Source of the DNA: Nemertoderma westbladi
Lineage: Eukaryota; Xenacoelomorpha; Nemertodermatida; Nemertodermatidae
Length of the DNA: 32,581 nt
Reading direction: 5' to 3'
Assembly: GCA_032718475.1 (NCBI GenBank)
Contig: JAUCBJ010002053.1
Span: 1 to 32,581 of the forward strand
Positions 31,367-32,581 of this stretch are shown here, piece after piece. Every line of letters starts with the position of its first letter. Within the stretch, counting starts at the first letter, position 1. A program made the position numbers and the translations under genes. The notes under the pieces were generated by a model. The model did no database searches. It was not told the DNA's origin and worked only from the letters and a program-made list of their open reading frames with translations.

Positions 31367-31873
31367 TGTACATGTACAGTGCCCTAGGTAACGGCTCAAT
31401 TCATGCACTACTGTACAGTTCAACCTTCCACACAAATCCACTTTTAGACACATAAATTGGTAGTTTTTTTTTCATATTTTAAATCTTGAATGAAAATCAA
31501 AAATATTATAATTTTTTTTAGTGGTGCGTTAAATAGTGAATTAGTAAGAATAGATTCCAGAACTTGCTTATTGAGTAAAACATTATTTTGAAGAAACACA
31601 TATGGAGGAAATCAGAATTCACTATTTGGACGATAAGTGTAGGCCTACTTATTTTACGGTTATAGTAATATAAGTTACAGTAAGACCGCCTTACACGGTG
31701 CAACTTTTAATGCAGACACTTAGCAACATGTTGCGGCAATTTATTTTATCTTCATCTTTTTGAAAAATTAACTAAATCCAATTGCCGCGACATGAATTGG
31801 GCCTAAACACACATAATTATTTGATTTTATTAGTGATCAGATTTTATTATTTTATTAGAGATTTTATGCAAGT
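31367..31873. other. Intronic sequence next to exon 1, nothing recognised
   Basis: AT-rich start of channel intron 1 downstream of its donor on the minus strand. No repeat or gene seen. Confidence 0.35.
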
Positions 31874-31882
31874 AAAGGATAT
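31874..31882 (-). promoter_or_regulatory. U12-type AT 5' splice site of intron 1
   Basis: ATATCCTTT directly follows the codons for EW and two bases of Pro on the minus strand. It is an exact minor-spliceosome donor. No GT donor exists nearby, and splicing here to the AC at 25381 restores the CaV2 signature EWPPFEY. Confidence 0.93.
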
Positions 31883-32172
31883 GGCCATTCGATGAGCTTC
31901 TTGCACCACTTCCGAAGAAAGTTTTCCGGACTGAGAATATACAACGCATTCTTGTTGTGGAACACAAAATTAAACCAACGATTGCTTCTCCATGATGAAG
32001 GAGTCTGAAGAGTTGACACAGAAATGGCGCGTTTAGCGACAGCTTTGAATCGTTTTGTTGCGCTGGCTTTCTGCGGCGTGGCGGTGGCTGTTGTCGGGTT
32101 GGATGTGGATGCCATCGGCCAACCCATGGCCTGTCCCACAATGTCATTGGCTTTCCGAGTGTCTGCCGCCAT
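31883..32172 (-). CDS. CaV2 calcium channel alpha-1, exon 1 (N-terminus)
   Basis: From the ATG at 32172 this exon supplies 96 codons plus two bases. Residues 1-62 are Ala/Thr/Ser-rich, basic and poorly conserved, as is common for the cytoplasmic N-terminus. From about residue 75 the sequence NALYILSPENFLRKWCKKLIEW follows the CaV2 pattern just before S1. The start is supported by an in-frame TAA 17 codons upstream (32223-32221), A at -3 and G at +4. An additional 5' untranslated exon is possible. The full gene normally encodes four repeats; only repeat I up to the pore loop is in this window. A longer open frame in another phase on the same strand (31830-32402) has no motif and is a shadow. 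Confidence 0.88.
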
Positions 32173-32581
32173 TCTATAGAGTTGTTTGGCGACAATGTTT
32201 GTCGTTGGAGCTTCGGGGTGTTATGCACCCGAATTCTGCAGACAGGCAGACGGCCGTGCGTCTGATCCCTGTAGATGTGGGCGAGTCTTTGCGTTACGAT
32301 AAGTATACAATAACGTAGGTTTACCCTGGTCGCGTAGCAATTACAATGGAGGCAGTAATTTTGGAGAAGGTTGCGCAGAGGATAGGGTTCTGACTGTGAC
32401 ATGAGAAGGATTAGCCAGATTCCAGGTCTGAATGTAATCGATACAACGTATTATATCATTATAACTCGAATTCAAATCAGTAATACAATAATTATGTTGA
32501 TATTCACTATTGTTTAAACGAAATATAATAAAATAATAATATTATTAAAACAATGTTGAATTATAAGGTTAACAATATCTG
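32173..32581 (-). promoter_or_regulatory. 5' region of the CaV2 gene (untranslated region and possible promoter)
   Basis: This lies upstream of the initiator codon. I see no clear TATA box or initiator, so assignment as promoter or 5' UTR is by position only. Confidence 0.3.

Noticed and set aside
31830-32402. 190-codon minus-strand open frame overlapping CaV2 exon 1
   Set aside because: It is in a different frame from the conserved CaV2 sequence, has no motif, and reads through the U12 donor.

Overview
This is animal nuclear DNA. It is AT-rich, with split genes, long introns and many transposon-derived repeats. Nearly the whole window is the 5' third of one gene on the minus strand: a voltage-gated calcium channel alpha-1 subunit of the CaV2 (N/P/Q/R) class. 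Six coding exons can be placed by splice sites, reading phase and protein motifs: 32172-31883, 25380-25275, 22450-22311, 9718-9624, 3805-3653 and 1288-1098. They join without a phase error into 325 codons, from the initiator Met through repeat I S1-S6 up to the pore-loop glutamate motif. The next exon lies beyond position 1. Intron 1 (31882-25381) has textbook U12-type AT-AC signals.

Two intronless genes lie inside intron 4 on the opposite strand: a CFAP107-like ciliary microtubule inner protein (5231-5926) and a NIPSNAP3-like mitochondrial protein (7343-8116). An X-box-like (RFX) site sits upstream of the ciliary gene.

The rest is intronic and rich in repeats. There is one long but broken RTE-like LINE (27110-29603) with a (TAG)n tail, and four shorter relics of the same family (about 2148-2239, 10640-12487, 14780-15440, 19615-20405). 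There are several non-autonomous DNA elements: three small elements sharing one core but carrying different inverted-repeat ends (about 111-290, 6710-6922, 12496-12840); a 1.28-kb element inserted in a LINE relic (10900-12182); a foldback element with ~330-bp arms (16727-18077); a 2.2-kb element holding a 315-bp satellite (22679-24882); and a 720-bp G-rich element with a 9-bp target duplication (30638-31357). Minisatellites of 19, 32, 40 and 43 bp and long poly(dG)/poly(dC) tracts are also present.

A motile-cilia gene, a CaV2 channel, U12 splicing, kilobase-scale introns and frequent AGGCCTA-type words suggest a marine invertebrate. I lean to a deuterostome such as an echinoderm or hemichordate, but that is a weak inference. 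No bacterial, plasmid or CRISPR features were seen.
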